Assembly (NCBI RefSeq): GCF_004348685.1
Contig: NZ_SMKO01000003.1
Coordinates: 93,554 to 157,553, forward strand
Reading direction: 5' to 3'
Length of the DNA: 64,000 nt
Source of the DNA: Nonomuraea deserti
GTDB lineage: Bacteria; Actinomycetota; Actinomycetes; Streptosporangiales; Streptosporangiaceae
Part shown: one piece after another, positions 15,816 to 24,559 of the stretch
Layout of the letters: every line of letters starts with the position of its first letter
How positions within the stretch are numbered: position 1 is the first letter of the stretch
Position numbers and translations under genes: made by a program
The notes under the pieces: generated by a model
What the model was told of the DNA's origin: nothing
Seen by the model: only the letters and a program-made list of their open reading frames with translations
The model's database searches: none

Positions 15816-18383
15816 TCATACGAGGTCTCCCACGCGGAGGACGGCGCCGAGGCCGCGGCGGCCGCTGATGAGCGTGTGCGCGTACGCGCCGAGCACGGCC
15901 ACGGCGGCCAGTCCCGCCGCCAGCGCGCCCGGCACGAACAGGTCGAGCGCGTAGTCGCCGACGGGTAGGTCACCGGCGTACGGCGACAGGTCCACGGCGG
16001 GCCCGAGCACGGCGGGCAGGCCGAGGCCCAGGCCGAGCCCGGCCAGCGCGGTGACGAGGATCACGGGCAGGATCTCCAGCACGGTCAGCCGTCGCGCCTG
16101 CCGTTCCGACAGGCCGAGGGTACGCAGGAACGACACCGCCCTGGCCCGCTCCGCCGCCCCGACCATCAGGCCCAGCACGACGGCGGCCAGCGCGTACGCG
16201 GCCAGCGCGACCGTCACCACCACGAGCGCCCAGCGCACCGCGCTCGTCAGCGGATCGTCCCTGATGGCCGCCAGGGTCGTCTCCTGGGAGGTGACGGTGG
16301 CCGACGGGACGAGCCGCGCCAGCGCGGAGAGCGAGGCGTCCCCTCTGATCAGCAGCGTGTTCACGGCGGGCCGGACCTGCACGTCGATGGGCACGACGAG
16401 GAACTTGCCCTCGGTGAAGAAGCCGGGCACCGACTCGATCACGCCGCGGGTGGCAAGCTTCAGCCGCGACTGCCAGCCGATCTCGAACGTGCCCCGCCCG
16501 CGCAGCTCGGGCGAGACGAGCGCGCCGTCGGACAGGGCGGGCAGGTCGAGCGGGGTGCCGCCGAGGATCTGCCGCCACCGCGCGACGTCCACGGCGATGG
16601 CCTCGGCCCGCTCGCCGCCGTACCCGATCTGCACCTCGCCCGTCTGCGCTGGCACCACCTGCTCCACCCCGGCCAGGCCGCGCACGCGCTCGATCGCGTC
16701 GGCCGGGATCTCGATGTCGGAGGTCATCCTGATCGGCGCGCCGACCTGCTGCCAGGACGCCTGCAGCTGCGTGCCGGCGATCCCGTCGGAGATCACCGCG
16801 GCGAACACCGACACGCCCAGCGCGGGCAGCAGGATCAGCACGGGCAGCACGCCGGCGGGGCGGGCCCTGGCCGCCCGGGTCAGCCCGAGGAACGGCACCG
16901 CCGCCCGGCCGCGCGCCGTCAGCCGTACGAGCAGCCGCAGCGGGTACGGGTAGCAGCGCAGGGTGATCAGCGCCGCCGCCCCGGTCAGGGCGACCGGCAC
17001 CAGTAGCAGGAACGGGTCCTGCCCCGCCGAGTCGTCCAGCCCGCGCGCCCGCAGCAGGTAGGCCCCGGCCGACGCCAGCACGACGACCAGCACCTCCAGC
17101 GTGATCCGCCTGGCCGAGGGCCGGGCGGCGGCCACGTCGTCGCGTCGCTCGTGCAGCGGTGCGCGGTGCACGAGGGCCAGGCGCACGGCGGCGAACCCGA
17201 CGGCCACGAGCACCACGAGCACCGGCCCGGCGTGCACGATCGGCAGCACAGGACCGGGCACGAGGTACGACAGCGCGTACCCGGCCAGGGCGGCGGGCGC
17301 CACGGCCAGCCCGGTCAGCGCCGCGCCCGTGCCCGCCACCTGCCGGAGCGAGCCGCCGCGCGCCCGCGCCAGCGTGAGCGCGTGGTCGATCCTGCCGGCC
17401 AGGAGTCGCACGGCCAGCACGATCACGCCGAGGGCCACGGCGAGGAGCCCGCCGAGCACCAGGAACATCACGGTCCGCGCGGTGGACAGCTCGGCCAGGA
17501 AGTCACCGAGCAGCTTGGGCAGCGCGGTCCGCAGGCGGAAGGGGGCGGCCGTGCCCATGGGCTGCAGCGCCACGAGCCGGTCGAACTCCGCGACCGCCGC
17601 CCGGAGGCCGCCGGCGGCCCGCGCACTCGCCGCCCGCGCGTCCACGGGCAGGGTCCAGCGGTAGGTCAGGTAGCGTTCCTCGCCGCTGAGCACGCCCAGC
17701 CCGGCCTCGGAGACGAGCGCCGTGATGTGCTTCTGGAGCGGCTGCAGCCGCAGGACGTGCAGGACGTCGAGGTGGTGCGACCAGTAGCGGTCGGCGGGAT
17801 CCTTCGCGCGGAAGACGCCGACGATCTGCACGCCGGCGTGATCGTTCTCACCGACGATCTTCGTCTGGCCCAGCCGCAGCTCCATCTTGCTCAGGGCCTC
17901 CTCGACGACCCCGACCTCGAACACGGGGATCGTCCGGCCTTCGTACCGCATGGTCGCGATCGCGCCGGGGGCCCGCCCCCGCACCCAGTCCACGCGCCGG
18001 TCGGCGTCGGAGAGCCAGCCCAGGTTGATGTACGACTGGCCGCTGGTGCCGGTGATCGGCGTGCGGATGGTCTTGGCGCTCATGTGGCCGCCGGCGGCAG
18101 CCAGCGGGCGCAGCCGCGCGGGCATGATCTCGCGCCAGAGGCGGTCGAAGGAGTCGAACGGGGCGCGTTCGCGAAGGTCCTCCTCCCGCGAGCTCGACTC
18201 CATGGTCACGGTCAGGTCGGCCAGCACGGCGGGGGCGGAGCTCAGCGCGCGGCGCAGCGCCTCGTCGTACGACGCCTGCGTCGCCCTGGGCAGCCCCGCG
18301 ACCAGCAGGCAGGCGCATGACGTCAGCACGAGGAGCACGCCCATCGGGCCCAGCTGTTCCCGCGCGAGCCGCCAGAACCGCAC
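15816..18383 (-). CDS. FtsX-like (MacB-type) ABC permease without an adjacent ATPase
   Basis: 855 residues: helix 1 (about 14-32), a large extracytoplasmic domain (33-305), helices around 308-335, 355-375 and 380-400, a middle pair near 430-490, a second extracytoplasmic domain (about 530-690) and three C-terminal helices (about 700-835). The halves around LARARGGSLRQVAGTG and LRTLGLSERQARRL are the FtsX coupling segments that normally dock on a LolD/MacB ATPase. No ATPase gene adjoins it in either direction. GTG start with GGGAGGAAC ribosome site. Likely involved in lipoprotein, peptide or antibiotic efflux, using an ATPase from elsewhere, if functional. Confidence 0.9.
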   Translation of the reverse strand: MRFWRLAREQLGPMGVLLVLTSCACLLVAGLPRATQASYDEALRRALSSAPAVLADLTVTMESSSREEDLRERAPFDSFDRLWREIMPARLRPLAAAGGHMSAKTIRTPITGTSGQSYINLGWLSDADRRVDWVRGRAPGAIATMRYEGRTIPVFEVGVVEEALSKMELRLGQTKIVGENDHAGVQIVGVFRAKDPADRYWSHHLDVLHVLRLQPLQKHITALVSEAGLGVLSGEERYLTYRWTLPVDARAASARAAGGLRAAVAEFDRLVALQPMGTAAPFRLRTALPKLLGDFLAELSTARTVMFLVLGGLLAVALGVIVLAVRLLAGRIDHALTLARARGGSLRQVAGTGAALTGLAVAPAALAGYALSYLVPGPVLPIVHAGPVLVVLVAVGFAAVRLALVHRAPLHERRDDVAAARPSARRITLEVLVVVLASAGAYLLRARGLDDSAGQDPFLLLVPVALTGAAALITLRCYPYPLRLLVRLTARGRAAVPFLGLTRAARARPAGVLPVLILLPALGVSVFAAVISDGIAGTQLQASWQQVGAPIRMTSDIEIPADAIERVRGLAGVEQVVPAQTGEVQIGYGGERAEAIAVDVARWRQILGGTPLDLPALSDGALVSPELRGRGTFEIGWQSRLKLATRGVIESVPGFFTEGKFLVVPIDVQVRPAVNTLLIRGDASLSALARLVPSATVTSQETTLAAIRDDPLTSAVRWALVVVTVALAAYALAAVVLGLMVGAAERARAVSFLRTLGLSERQARRLTVLEILPVILVTALAGLGLGLGLPAVLGPAVDLSPYAGDLPVGDYALDLFVPGALAAGLAAVAVLGAYAHTLISGRRGLGAVLRVGDLV

Positions 18384-18518
18384 CGTTCCTCCCGAAGGCC
18401 GAGCCCTTGCCCTGCGCGGGTCGCGTACCGGCGCGGCGACGATCGCGGCCGGAATCCCGGGCCCCGCGCAGGTTACCGCCCACGGGTGCGGCGCACCACG
18501 TCCGGCCGCGCGCCCGGC

Positions 18519-18615
18519 TCAGAGCTCGATCCCCTTGATGATCCTTGCCAGTTCCGGTACGAGGGGCCTGCTGGCCATCACGGTGACGGCGACGCCCTCG
18601 CGCTCGGACGTGCCG
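18519..18615 (-). pseudogene. Possible C-terminal gene fragment
   Basis: A stop-free frame of about 33 codons ends at TGA (18519-18521) and reads EGVAVTVMASRPLVPELA then RIIKGIEL, protein-like and well biased in third positions. It follows directly after the adenylate-forming gene but in a different frame and without a convincing start. It may be the tail of a deleted gene. Low confidence. Confidence 0.3.
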
Positions 18616-19986
18616 TCACACCTTCGCCAGGGGGATGATCCTGCGGAACTTGCCGCCGGGCGACTGCTGCGGTGGTTCCTCGGCGCGTTCGAGGGTGACG
18701 TCCCCGGCCTGGTGCTCGGCGAGCAGGTGGGTCACCCGGTCGCGCGTGGTCTCCCACACGCGGTCGGCGTCCGCGCCGTCGGCGGGTCGCAGGCGTACGC
18801 GCAAGGTGGCGGGCGCCGTCTGGACGAGCTGGAACTGCTCGATGCCCGGCACGTGCAGCGCGGCGCCGAAGACCATGGGGGAGATGCTGACGTGGTCGCC
18901 ACCGCCGGTGGGGAAGGTGAGCAGCTCGGCGGCGCGGCCCTGCACCCGGATGGCAGGGAGCGGGCTGCCGCAGGGGCAGGCGTCGGGCCGGACGATGACG
19001 TTGTCGCCGAGGTCGTAACGGAGGATCGGCTGGACCCGGTTGGCGAGGTTGCTGATCAGCACGGTGTGCGAGAGCCGGCCCGGCGGGACGGGCCGGTGGT
19101 CGGCGTCGACCGGTTCCAGGACGGCCCAGTCGCTGTTGACGTGATACCAGCCGTCCGTGCAGCCGGCGCTCAGGAAGCCGCACTCGGCCGAGGCGTAGGC
19201 GGCGCGGACCTTGGCCCCGAACGCGGTGGCGATCCGCTCCCGGGCGTGCGGAGTCAACGTCTCACCGCCCGGGACGACCAGCGCGGGGCGGATCCGCAGC
19301 CTGCCAGCTTCCTGCTCGCCGGCCAGCAGGGTGAGCATGCCCGCGAAGCCGGCGACACTGGCGGGGTCGAACCGGTTGAGCTGGTCGACCAGGTCCGCGA
19401 TCGGCTGATCGATGGGGAAGACCCGCATCATCCGGCCGAGCCATGGACTGTCCAGCGCCATCCGGGCCGGTCCCGCGACCGTGGCGAAATGTCCGCCGGG
19501 CGCGGTGACGATGGCGGTACGGCCCGCGCGGGCGAGGGTCCGGACGACGTCCCCGGCCGCCAGCCCGCCACCGGAGCGCAGGCCGAGGCCGGTGTGCACG
19601 GTCATGTTCCGGTCGTCCAGCACGAAGAGGCCGCGCAGACCGCTGGTGCCGGTGGTGGTGACCACCAGGTACCGGCCGCAGAACGGGTGCCCCACGAGGC
19701 GCGGGTCGGCCGCGAACGCCTCGACCTTCTCGCGAGTCACCTGCCGGTCGGTGACCCAGTCGTCGAAGCGTGCCATCAGCGCCTTCTTGTCGGTGACCGG
19801 AAGCAGCGCCGGGTCGTCGACCTGATCGGGCAGGCCTTCGTACAGTTCGCGGTAGTAGGGCGAGTGGGCGCGGGCGTAGGCCACCGCCTCGGCCAGGCGG
19901 GCCCGCCGGCGCCGCATGGGCCCCGCGGCACCCTCCCGCGTGGCGCGTCGTGCGTCGCGGGCCACCTGCCGGACGTTCTCCCTCAT
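18616..19986 (-). CDS. PaaK/CapK-like adenylate-forming enzyme
   Basis: 456 residues resembling phenylacetate-CoA ligase: nucleotide-loop VVTTTGTSGLRG (about 115-127), YASAECG and ILRYDLGD, and a C-terminal GGKFRRI with the lysine expected near the active site. Such enzymes activate a carboxylic acid to acyl-adenylate and then a thioester. No thioesterase, carrier protein or ring-oxidation gene lies beside it. The ATG at 19986 with AAAGGA ribosome site is taken; the longer upstream frame overlaps the TetR gene. The TetR gene lies 80 bp upstream on the same strand. Confidence 0.88.
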   Translation of the reverse strand: MRENVRQVARDARRATREGAAGPMRRRRARLAEAVAYARAHSPYYRELYEGLPDQVDDPALLPVTDKKALMARFDDWVTDRQVTREKVEAFAADPRLVGHPFCGRYLVVTTTGTSGLRGLFVLDDRNMTVHTGLGLRSGGGLAAGDVVRTLARAGRTAIVTAPGGHFATVAGPARMALDSPWLGRMMRVFPIDQPIADLVDQLNRFDPASVAGFAGMLTLLAGEQEAGRLRIRPALVVPGGETLTPHARERIATAFGAKVRAAYASAECGFLSAGCTDGWYHVNSDWAVLEPVDADHRPVPPGRLSHTVLISNLANRVQPILRYDLGDNVIVRPDACPCGSPLPAIRVQGRAAELLTFPTGGGDHVSISPMVFGAALHVPGIEQFQLVQTAPATLRVRLRPADGADADRVWETTRDRVTHLLAEHQAGDVTLERAEEPPQQSPGGKFRRIIPLAKV

Positions 19987-20066
19987 GGTGGGCCGGTCCT
20001 TTCTGCGGGTATGCCGCCGGCCTTGCGGGCCGGTCTGGGTTACGTGAGCCTTGCGGGCGGCCCGGG

Positions 20067-20696
20067 TCACGCGTCTTCGTCGTGCGGTCGCACGGAACGC
20101 AGGCCTTGCATGGCGATGTCGACGGCATGCCGCGCGGCCTCCCACAGCTCGTCCTGTGACCGGCCGAGCTGAACGCTCGCCCAGCTCGCCTGCTGGATCG
20201 CGCCCAGCAGCGCGCCGGTCATCGCCGCGGCGGTGATGGGGTCGAGCCGGCCGGGGAAGGCCTTCTGCAGCTCGTCGGCGATCCGGTGCTGCAGGTCGAG
20301 CAGCAGGTAGAGCCCTTTCGCCTGCAGGGCGGGCGTGTTCAGCACCAGCCGGGCCGTCGCCGACAGCTCTTCGGGCTCCTTCGGCGGGACCTTGGGCCGG
20401 CGGTGGGCGGCGTACTCCTGGACCATCCTCGCCAGCACCTCGCCGGGACCCTCCTCCGGCCGGCGTTCCGCGATCGCCCGGAACAGCACGTCGAAGTCCC
20501 GCTCGGTGCCGACCCACAGGACCTCGTCCTTGCTGCGGAAGTAGTTGGAGAACGTCTTGGGGTCGACGTCCGCCGCCGCGGCGATCTGCGCCATCGTGGT
20601 CTGCTCGTATCCCTGCTCCTCGAACAGCTTGATCGCCACCATGACGATCCGTTGCCGCGTCTCACGTTTCTTCCGCTCTCGCCGCGACTCCTGCAT
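20067..20696 (-). CDS. TetR-family transcriptional regulator
   Basis: 209 residues. N-terminal helix-turn-helix (about 12-58) with the TetR pattern IKLFEEQGYEQTTMAQIA ... FSNYFRSKDEVL, then an all-helical effector domain. ATG at 20696. A candidate operator (arms GAATTTTC/GAAAATTC) is centred 35 bp upstream of the start, suggesting autoregulation together with the downstream adenylate-forming gene. Confidence 0.93.
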   Translation of the reverse strand: MQESRRERKKRETRQRIVMVAIKLFEEQGYEQTTMAQIAAAADVDPKTFSNYFRSKDEVLWVGTERDFDVLFRAIAERRPEEGPGEVLARMVQEYAAHRRPKVPPKEPEELSATARLVLNTPALQAKGLYLLLDLQHRIADELQKAFPGRLDPITAAAMTGALLGAIQQASWASVQLGRSQDELWEAARHAVDIAMQGLRSVRPHDEDA

Positions 20697-20718
20697 GGCC
20701 CCAAACGTACGCCCACCC

Positions 20719-20743
20719 GAATTTTCCTGCAACCTGAAAATTC
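20719..20743. promoter_or_regulatory. Inverted repeat, candidate TetR operator
   Basis: GAATTTTC and GAAAATTC, perfect 8-bp arms separated by 9 bases, in an AT-rich island 23 bp upstream of the TetR gene start. Size and position fit a TetR-family operator. Confidence 0.5.
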
Positions 20744-20885
20744 CATGATCGGGAATTTGTCCCGACCGAGATCGGGCTATCCTGAGGCCGCCACAGATCA
20801 CCTGATGATCACCGCCTGCTGTTCGCCACGGCGGCGACGCTTGTCGTTCATGCATGGCGGTGCTGGCCGGCGCGGGAGGTGAGTC

Positions 20886-21926
20886 GTGCAGGACGACCTG
20901 GAGCAGGGCGACCGGGCCCGGGCGCGACGGGTGCGGATGATCGACGTGGCCAACTCGCTGGGGCTGTCCCGGGCCACCGTCTCGCTGGTGATGCGGAACA
21001 GCCCGCTGGTGTCGGCGGCGACCCGGAGCGCGGTCCTGGCCGAGGCCGAGCGGCTGGGATACATCTACAACCAGGCCGCCGCGAACCTGCGGACCCAGCG
21101 CAACGACCTGGTCGGCCTGGTGATGCCGGACGTGATGAACCCGTTCGTCGCCGAGGTGTCGCTGGGCGTGCAGGAGGTGCTCGGCGAGATCGGCTTCTTC
21201 GTCATGATCGCCAACACGGTCGACCGGCTGGACCTCCAGCGGCAGATCCTGCAGTCCCTGGTGGGGCACCGGGCGGCCGGCGTCGTCACCATCCCGGCGC
21301 TGACCTCGGCCGCCGACCATTTCGCCGGCATCCGCCGCAGCGGCCTGCCGACGGTGCTGCTGCTGCGGCACATCGACGGTGTCGACCTGCCCTTCGTCGG
21401 CACCGACGAGGTGGGCATCGGCCGGCTCGGCGCCGAGCACCTGATCGCCGTGCACGGCTGCCGCCGGGTGGCCTACTTCGGCGGCGACCCGCTGGCCTCG
21501 CCGCGGGTGGGCCGAATGGAGGCCTTCCGTGAGGCGGTCGCCGAGGCCGGCGCCGGCTGGGACGCGGCCTGGTCGGAGCCGCTGGAGGCGACCGCGGACG
21601 CGGCGCACCGCCGCGCCGCCGACCTGCTCGCCGCGGGGCCGCCGCCGGACGGGGTGCTGTGCCACAGCGACAACGTGGCCTACGGCCTGGCCAAGGCGCT
21701 GCGGCTCGGCACGCCCGACGCGGCGCCCTGCGCGGTGCTGGGCATCGACGACCTTCACCAGTCGGCGATGTGGAACCCGTCGATCAGCAGCATCGCCACC
21801 GATCCCGTCGAGCTGGGCCGGGTCTGCGGCCGCGTGCTGCTGGCGGAGATGGGGATGCCGGTCGAGGGCAGCCGCACGCCTCCGCCGCCCGAGATCCACG
21901 CCCGCGCGTCCTGCGGTTGCCGCTGA
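20886..21926 (+). CDS. LacI-family transcriptional repressor
   Basis: 346 residues: LacI helix-turn-helix and hinge (about 17-62, MIDVANSLGLSRATVSLVMR) and a periplasmic-binding-like sugar domain (VGLVMPDVMNPFVAEVS onward) with C-terminal LGIDD motif. GTG start with GGGAGGTG upstream. It precedes the ABC-importer/sulfatase operon on the same strand and probably represses it through the palindrome at 21979-21992; sugar binding would release it (inference). Confidence 0.95.
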   Translation: MQDDLEQGDRARARRVRMIDVANSLGLSRATVSLVMRNSPLVSAATRSAVLAEAERLGYIYNQAAANLRTQRNDLVGLVMPDVMNPFVAEVSLGVQEVLGEIGFFVMIANTVDRLDLQRQILQSLVGHRAAGVVTIPALTSAADHFAGIRRSGLPTVLLLRHIDGVDLPFVGTDEVGIGRLGAEHLIAVHGCRRVAYFGGDPLASPRVGRMEAFREAVAEAGAGWDAAWSEPLEATADAAHRRAADLLAAGPPPDGVLCHSDNVAYGLAKALRLGTPDAAPCAVLGIDDLHQSAMWNPSISSIATDPVELGRVCGRVLLAEMGMPVEGSRTPPPPEIHARASCGCR

Positions 21927-21965
21927 ACCATTTCACCCTTGGCCTACCTGTTTTGATAGAAAAGG

Positions 21966-21995
21966 TTGACCCGCCGGTTTAGATCGATCTAAGGT
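21966..21995 (+). promoter_or_regulatory. Promoter of the sulfatase/ABC operon with overlapping LacI operator
   Basis: TTGACC (21966-21971) and TAAGGT (21990-21995) make a plausible -35/-10 pair with 18-bp spacing. Between and over them lies TTAGATCGATCTAA (21979-21992), a perfect 14-bp palindrome with the central CG typical of LacI-family operators. Binding there would block RNA polymerase. Confidence 0.72.
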
Positions 21996-22067
21996 CCATA
22001 CCGAGTTGATGAGGCCCCATCGGCGCGAGCCCGGGGCCGGCCCACTCGACCGAGGGAGGGGGCACGG

Positions 22068-22988
22068 ATGCCCGCAGTCGTCCGCTCTCCCCGTCGCGCG
22101 CAGTGGCACCGGCGCGAGGACGGCGTCGGCCGCCTGATGTTGCTGCCGAGCCTGCTGCCCTACCTCGCTTTCGCGCTGCTGCCGATCGGCTGGCTGTTCT
22201 GGTTCAGCTTCCAGCGCTGGAACGGGTTCACGGCGCCGCGGTTCGCCGGGGTCGCCAACTACGAGCGGATGATCGGCGACGAGCAGTGGTGGCTCGCGGT
22301 GCTGAACACCGTGAAGTTCGGGGCCGGCCGGTTGATCATCGAGATCCCGCTGGCGCTGGTGCTGGCCTACGTGTTCTTCCGCGGGGTGCGCGCCGGCACC
22401 GTCTACCGGACGATCCTGTTCCTGCCGCACGTGCTGTCGCCGGCGATCATCGGCATCATCTTCGTCTTCCTGCTGCGCGAGACCGGCGGGCCGATCAACC
22501 AGCTGCTCGTCGGATCGGGCCTGGTGGAGGCGCCGATCCGCTTCCTGGGCGAGGCCGGCAGCGCGCTCGCCAGCCTCGTCGGCGTCGGCGTGTGGGCCCA
22601 CCTGGGGATCAACCTGCTGCTGTTCTTCGCCGGCATGATGACGATCCCGAACGAGCTGCTCGAAAGCGCGTCGCTGGAAGGCGCCGGTCACTGGTCGACG
22701 CTGCGGCACATCGTGCTGCCGATGCTGGCCCCGGTGACACGGGTGGTGATCCTGATCTCGATCATCGGTACGCTGCGCAGCTTCGACCTGGTCAAAACGC
22801 TCACCGACGGCGGGCCGGCCGGTGGCACCGAGGTGATGTTCACCTACCTCTACCGGTTCTTCTTCGAGCCGGAATCGGTGCCGCAGATCGGGTACGCCGC
22901 CGCGCTCGGCGTCACCGCGAGCGTGATCGTGGGCATCATCTCCGTGGCCTACCTGCGGATCAGCCGGAGCGGGAGGACGGCGCGATGA
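22068..22988 (+). CDS. Sugar ABC transporter permease, MalF/UgpA type
   Basis: 306 residues with six membrane helices. The EAA coupling loop is present around residues 195-215 (ELLESASLEGAGHWSTLRHI). One half of the membrane channel of a CUT1 carbohydrate importer. First gene of the operon, overlapping the next by 4 bp. No ATPase is encoded in the operon; actinomycetes use a shared MsiK-type ATPase for many CUT1 importers (established for Streptomyces). Confidence 0.95.
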   Translation: MPAVVRSPRRAQWHRREDGVGRLMLLPSLLPYLAFALLPIGWLFWFSFQRWNGFTAPRFAGVANYERMIGDEQWWLAVLNTVKFGAGRLIIEIPLALVLAYVFFRGVRAGTVYRTILFLPHVLSPAIIGIIFVFLLRETGGPINQLLVGSGLVEAPIRFLGEAGSALASLVGVGVWAHLGINLLLFFAGMMTIPNELLESASLEGAGHWSTLRHIVLPMLAPVTRVVILISIIGTLRSFDLVKTLTDGGPAGGTEVMFTYLYRFFFEPESVPQIGYAAALGVTASVIVGIISVAYLRISRSGRTAR

Positions 22989-23893
22989 GCACACCCACCG
23001 TCACCGGACCCGCGACCCGGACGGCCGCCCGGCCCGTGCCGTCCAGGCGCCCGCGCCGCACCCGCCCGCTGACCGTGCTGCTGCACGCGGTCCTGATCGC
23101 GGCGGCGCTGATCATGCTGTCGCCGCTGGTCTTCGGCCTGTTCGCCTCGGTGTCGCCGCTGGACCAGATCCTCAGCAGGAACGGCGGCCTCCTGCCCCGG
23201 GTCTGGGAGTGGGGCACCTACGTCCAGGCCTGGACCACGGCCAGCTTCTCCCGCTATTTCGTCAACAGCGTGATCGTCACGGCCCTGGTCGTGCTGCTGG
23301 ACACGCTCGCCTCCAGCATGACCGGCTACGTGCTGGCGCGGCGCCGGCTCCGCGGCCAGCGCCTCCTCGAAGGCGTGTACGTCGGCACCCTGTTCGTCGG
23401 CCTGACCACGGCGACGCTCTACCCGCAGTACGTGATCGCCGAGGCGCTGGGCCTGGCCAACCTGCTCGGGATCGCGCTGGTCCAGCTGGCCGGCATCATG
23501 CTGGTGCACATCTTCCTGATCAAGGCGTTCGTGCTCGGCCTCGGCACCGAGATGGAGGACGCCGCCCGCGTCGACGGCTGCGGGCTGTTCGGCACCTACT
23601 GGCGCATCGCCTTCCCGATGATGCGGCCGATCCTCGCCACCACGGTGATCCTCGGCTTCCAGGCCTCGTGGAACAACTACCAGGTGCCGCTGGTGTTCTC
23701 GCTCGCCGCCCCCGACCTGCGCACCCTGGTCGTGGGCGTGAGCGCGCTGCAGTACGACGCCGCCGAGGGGATGACGCCGTACAACACGGTGCTGGCCGGC
23801 GCGAACATGGCGCTGGTGCCGATCGTGGTGATCTTCATCGTGCTGCAGCGGCACTTCGTCCGCGGCTGGACGGACGGGTCGGTGAAGGGATGA
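22985..23893 (+). CDS. Sugar ABC transporter permease, MalG/UgpE type
   Basis: 302 residues, six helices, with the EAA loop EMEDAARVDGCGLFGTYWRI near residues 195-215. Second membrane half of the CUT1 importer. ATG overlaps the preceding stop (ATGA) and its own stop overlaps the next ATG. The in-frame upstream extension is the antisense-like shadow of the first permease and is rejected. Confidence 0.95.
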   Translation: MSTPTVTGPATRTAARPVPSRRPRRTRPLTVLLHAVLIAAALIMLSPLVFGLFASVSPLDQILSRNGGLLPRVWEWGTYVQAWTTASFSRYFVNSVIVTALVVLLDTLASSMTGYVLARRRLRGQRLLEGVYVGTLFVGLTTATLYPQYVIAEALGLANLLGIALVQLAGIMLVHIFLIKAFVLGLGTEMEDAARVDGCGLFGTYWRIAFPMMRPILATTVILGFQASWNNYQVPLVFSLAAPDLRTLVVGVSALQYDAAEGMTPYNTVLAGANMALVPIVVIFIVLQRHFVRGWTDGSVKG

Positions 23894-24546
23894 CCCTGCT
23901 CGCTCCGGACGGCGCCCTGCTGCGCGGCTGGTCCCGCTGGTGGTTCTGGGCCTGGACCAGCTGCTGCTGGCTGCTGCTGAGCCTGCCTGTGATCACCGCC
24001 CCCGCGGCCACCCTGTGGCTGGTCGACCAGCAACGCCGGCAGGAACGCGGCGAGGCCGCGCTCGGGCCCGGCGAGACACTGCGGTTCCTGGCCCGCCGGC
24101 TGCTGCCCGCCCTGCGGCTGGCCGGCTGCCATCTCGGCATCGCCTGCCTGGTGCTCGTCGGCCTGCTCGGCCCGTCGCCCGGCGGCCCGTACGGCTGGCT
24201 GGTGCTGATCACCAGCGTGGTGGCCGGGGTGACCTGGGCGCTGGTCGCCCCGTGGTCGGTCGTCATGTTCGAGCGCACCGGCCGTGCCGTCGCGGCGCTG
24301 CGGATGGCGTACGTGCTGGCGCTGTCGCGGATCGAGCTGGCACTGACCGCGACGGTGGCCGTGCTGGCCGCCGCCGTCGCCGGGCCGTTCCTGGCGACCC
24401 AGGTGCCGTACGCAGGTCCGCTGCTGGTGATCGCGCTGCCGGCGGCCACGGCCAATTTCGTGATCATGCTGGGCGATCGGGCCGCCGCGGTCCGAGACGT
24501 GGTCCCCGCCGGCCGGATCGGGTCCGGTTCGGTCCCTTCCGGATGA
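23890..24546 (+). CDS. DUF624 (YesL-like) membrane protein
   Basis: 218 residues with about five to six membrane helices and the DUF624 opening (WWFWAWTSCCWLLLSLPVITAPAATLWLV). Members such as YesL are found inside sugar ABC operons and are suspected importer accessories, though their biochemical role is unknown. It overlaps the permease gene by 4 bp and lies 13 bp before the binding-protein gene. Confidence 0.82.
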   Translation: MTLLAPDGALLRGWSRWWFWAWTSCCWLLLSLPVITAPAATLWLVDQQRRQERGEAALGPGETLRFLARRLLPALRLAGCHLGIACLVLVGLLGPSPGGPYGWLVLITSVVAGVTWALVAPWSVVMFERTGRAVAALRMAYVLALSRIELALTATVAVLAAAVAGPFLATQVPYAGPLLVIALPAATANFVIMLGDRAAAVRDVVPAGRIGSGSVPSG

Positions 24547-24559
24547 GAAAGGCCCCCTG

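Noticed and set aside
15045..19986. Biosynthetic gene cluster (methyltransferase, permease, adenylate-forming enzyme)
   Set aside because: No carrier protein, synthase or condensation gene; genes are separately regulated.
20697..21899. Long minus-strand extension of the TetR frame
   Set aside because: It is antisense to LacI and lacks family resemblance; TetR begins at ATG 20696.
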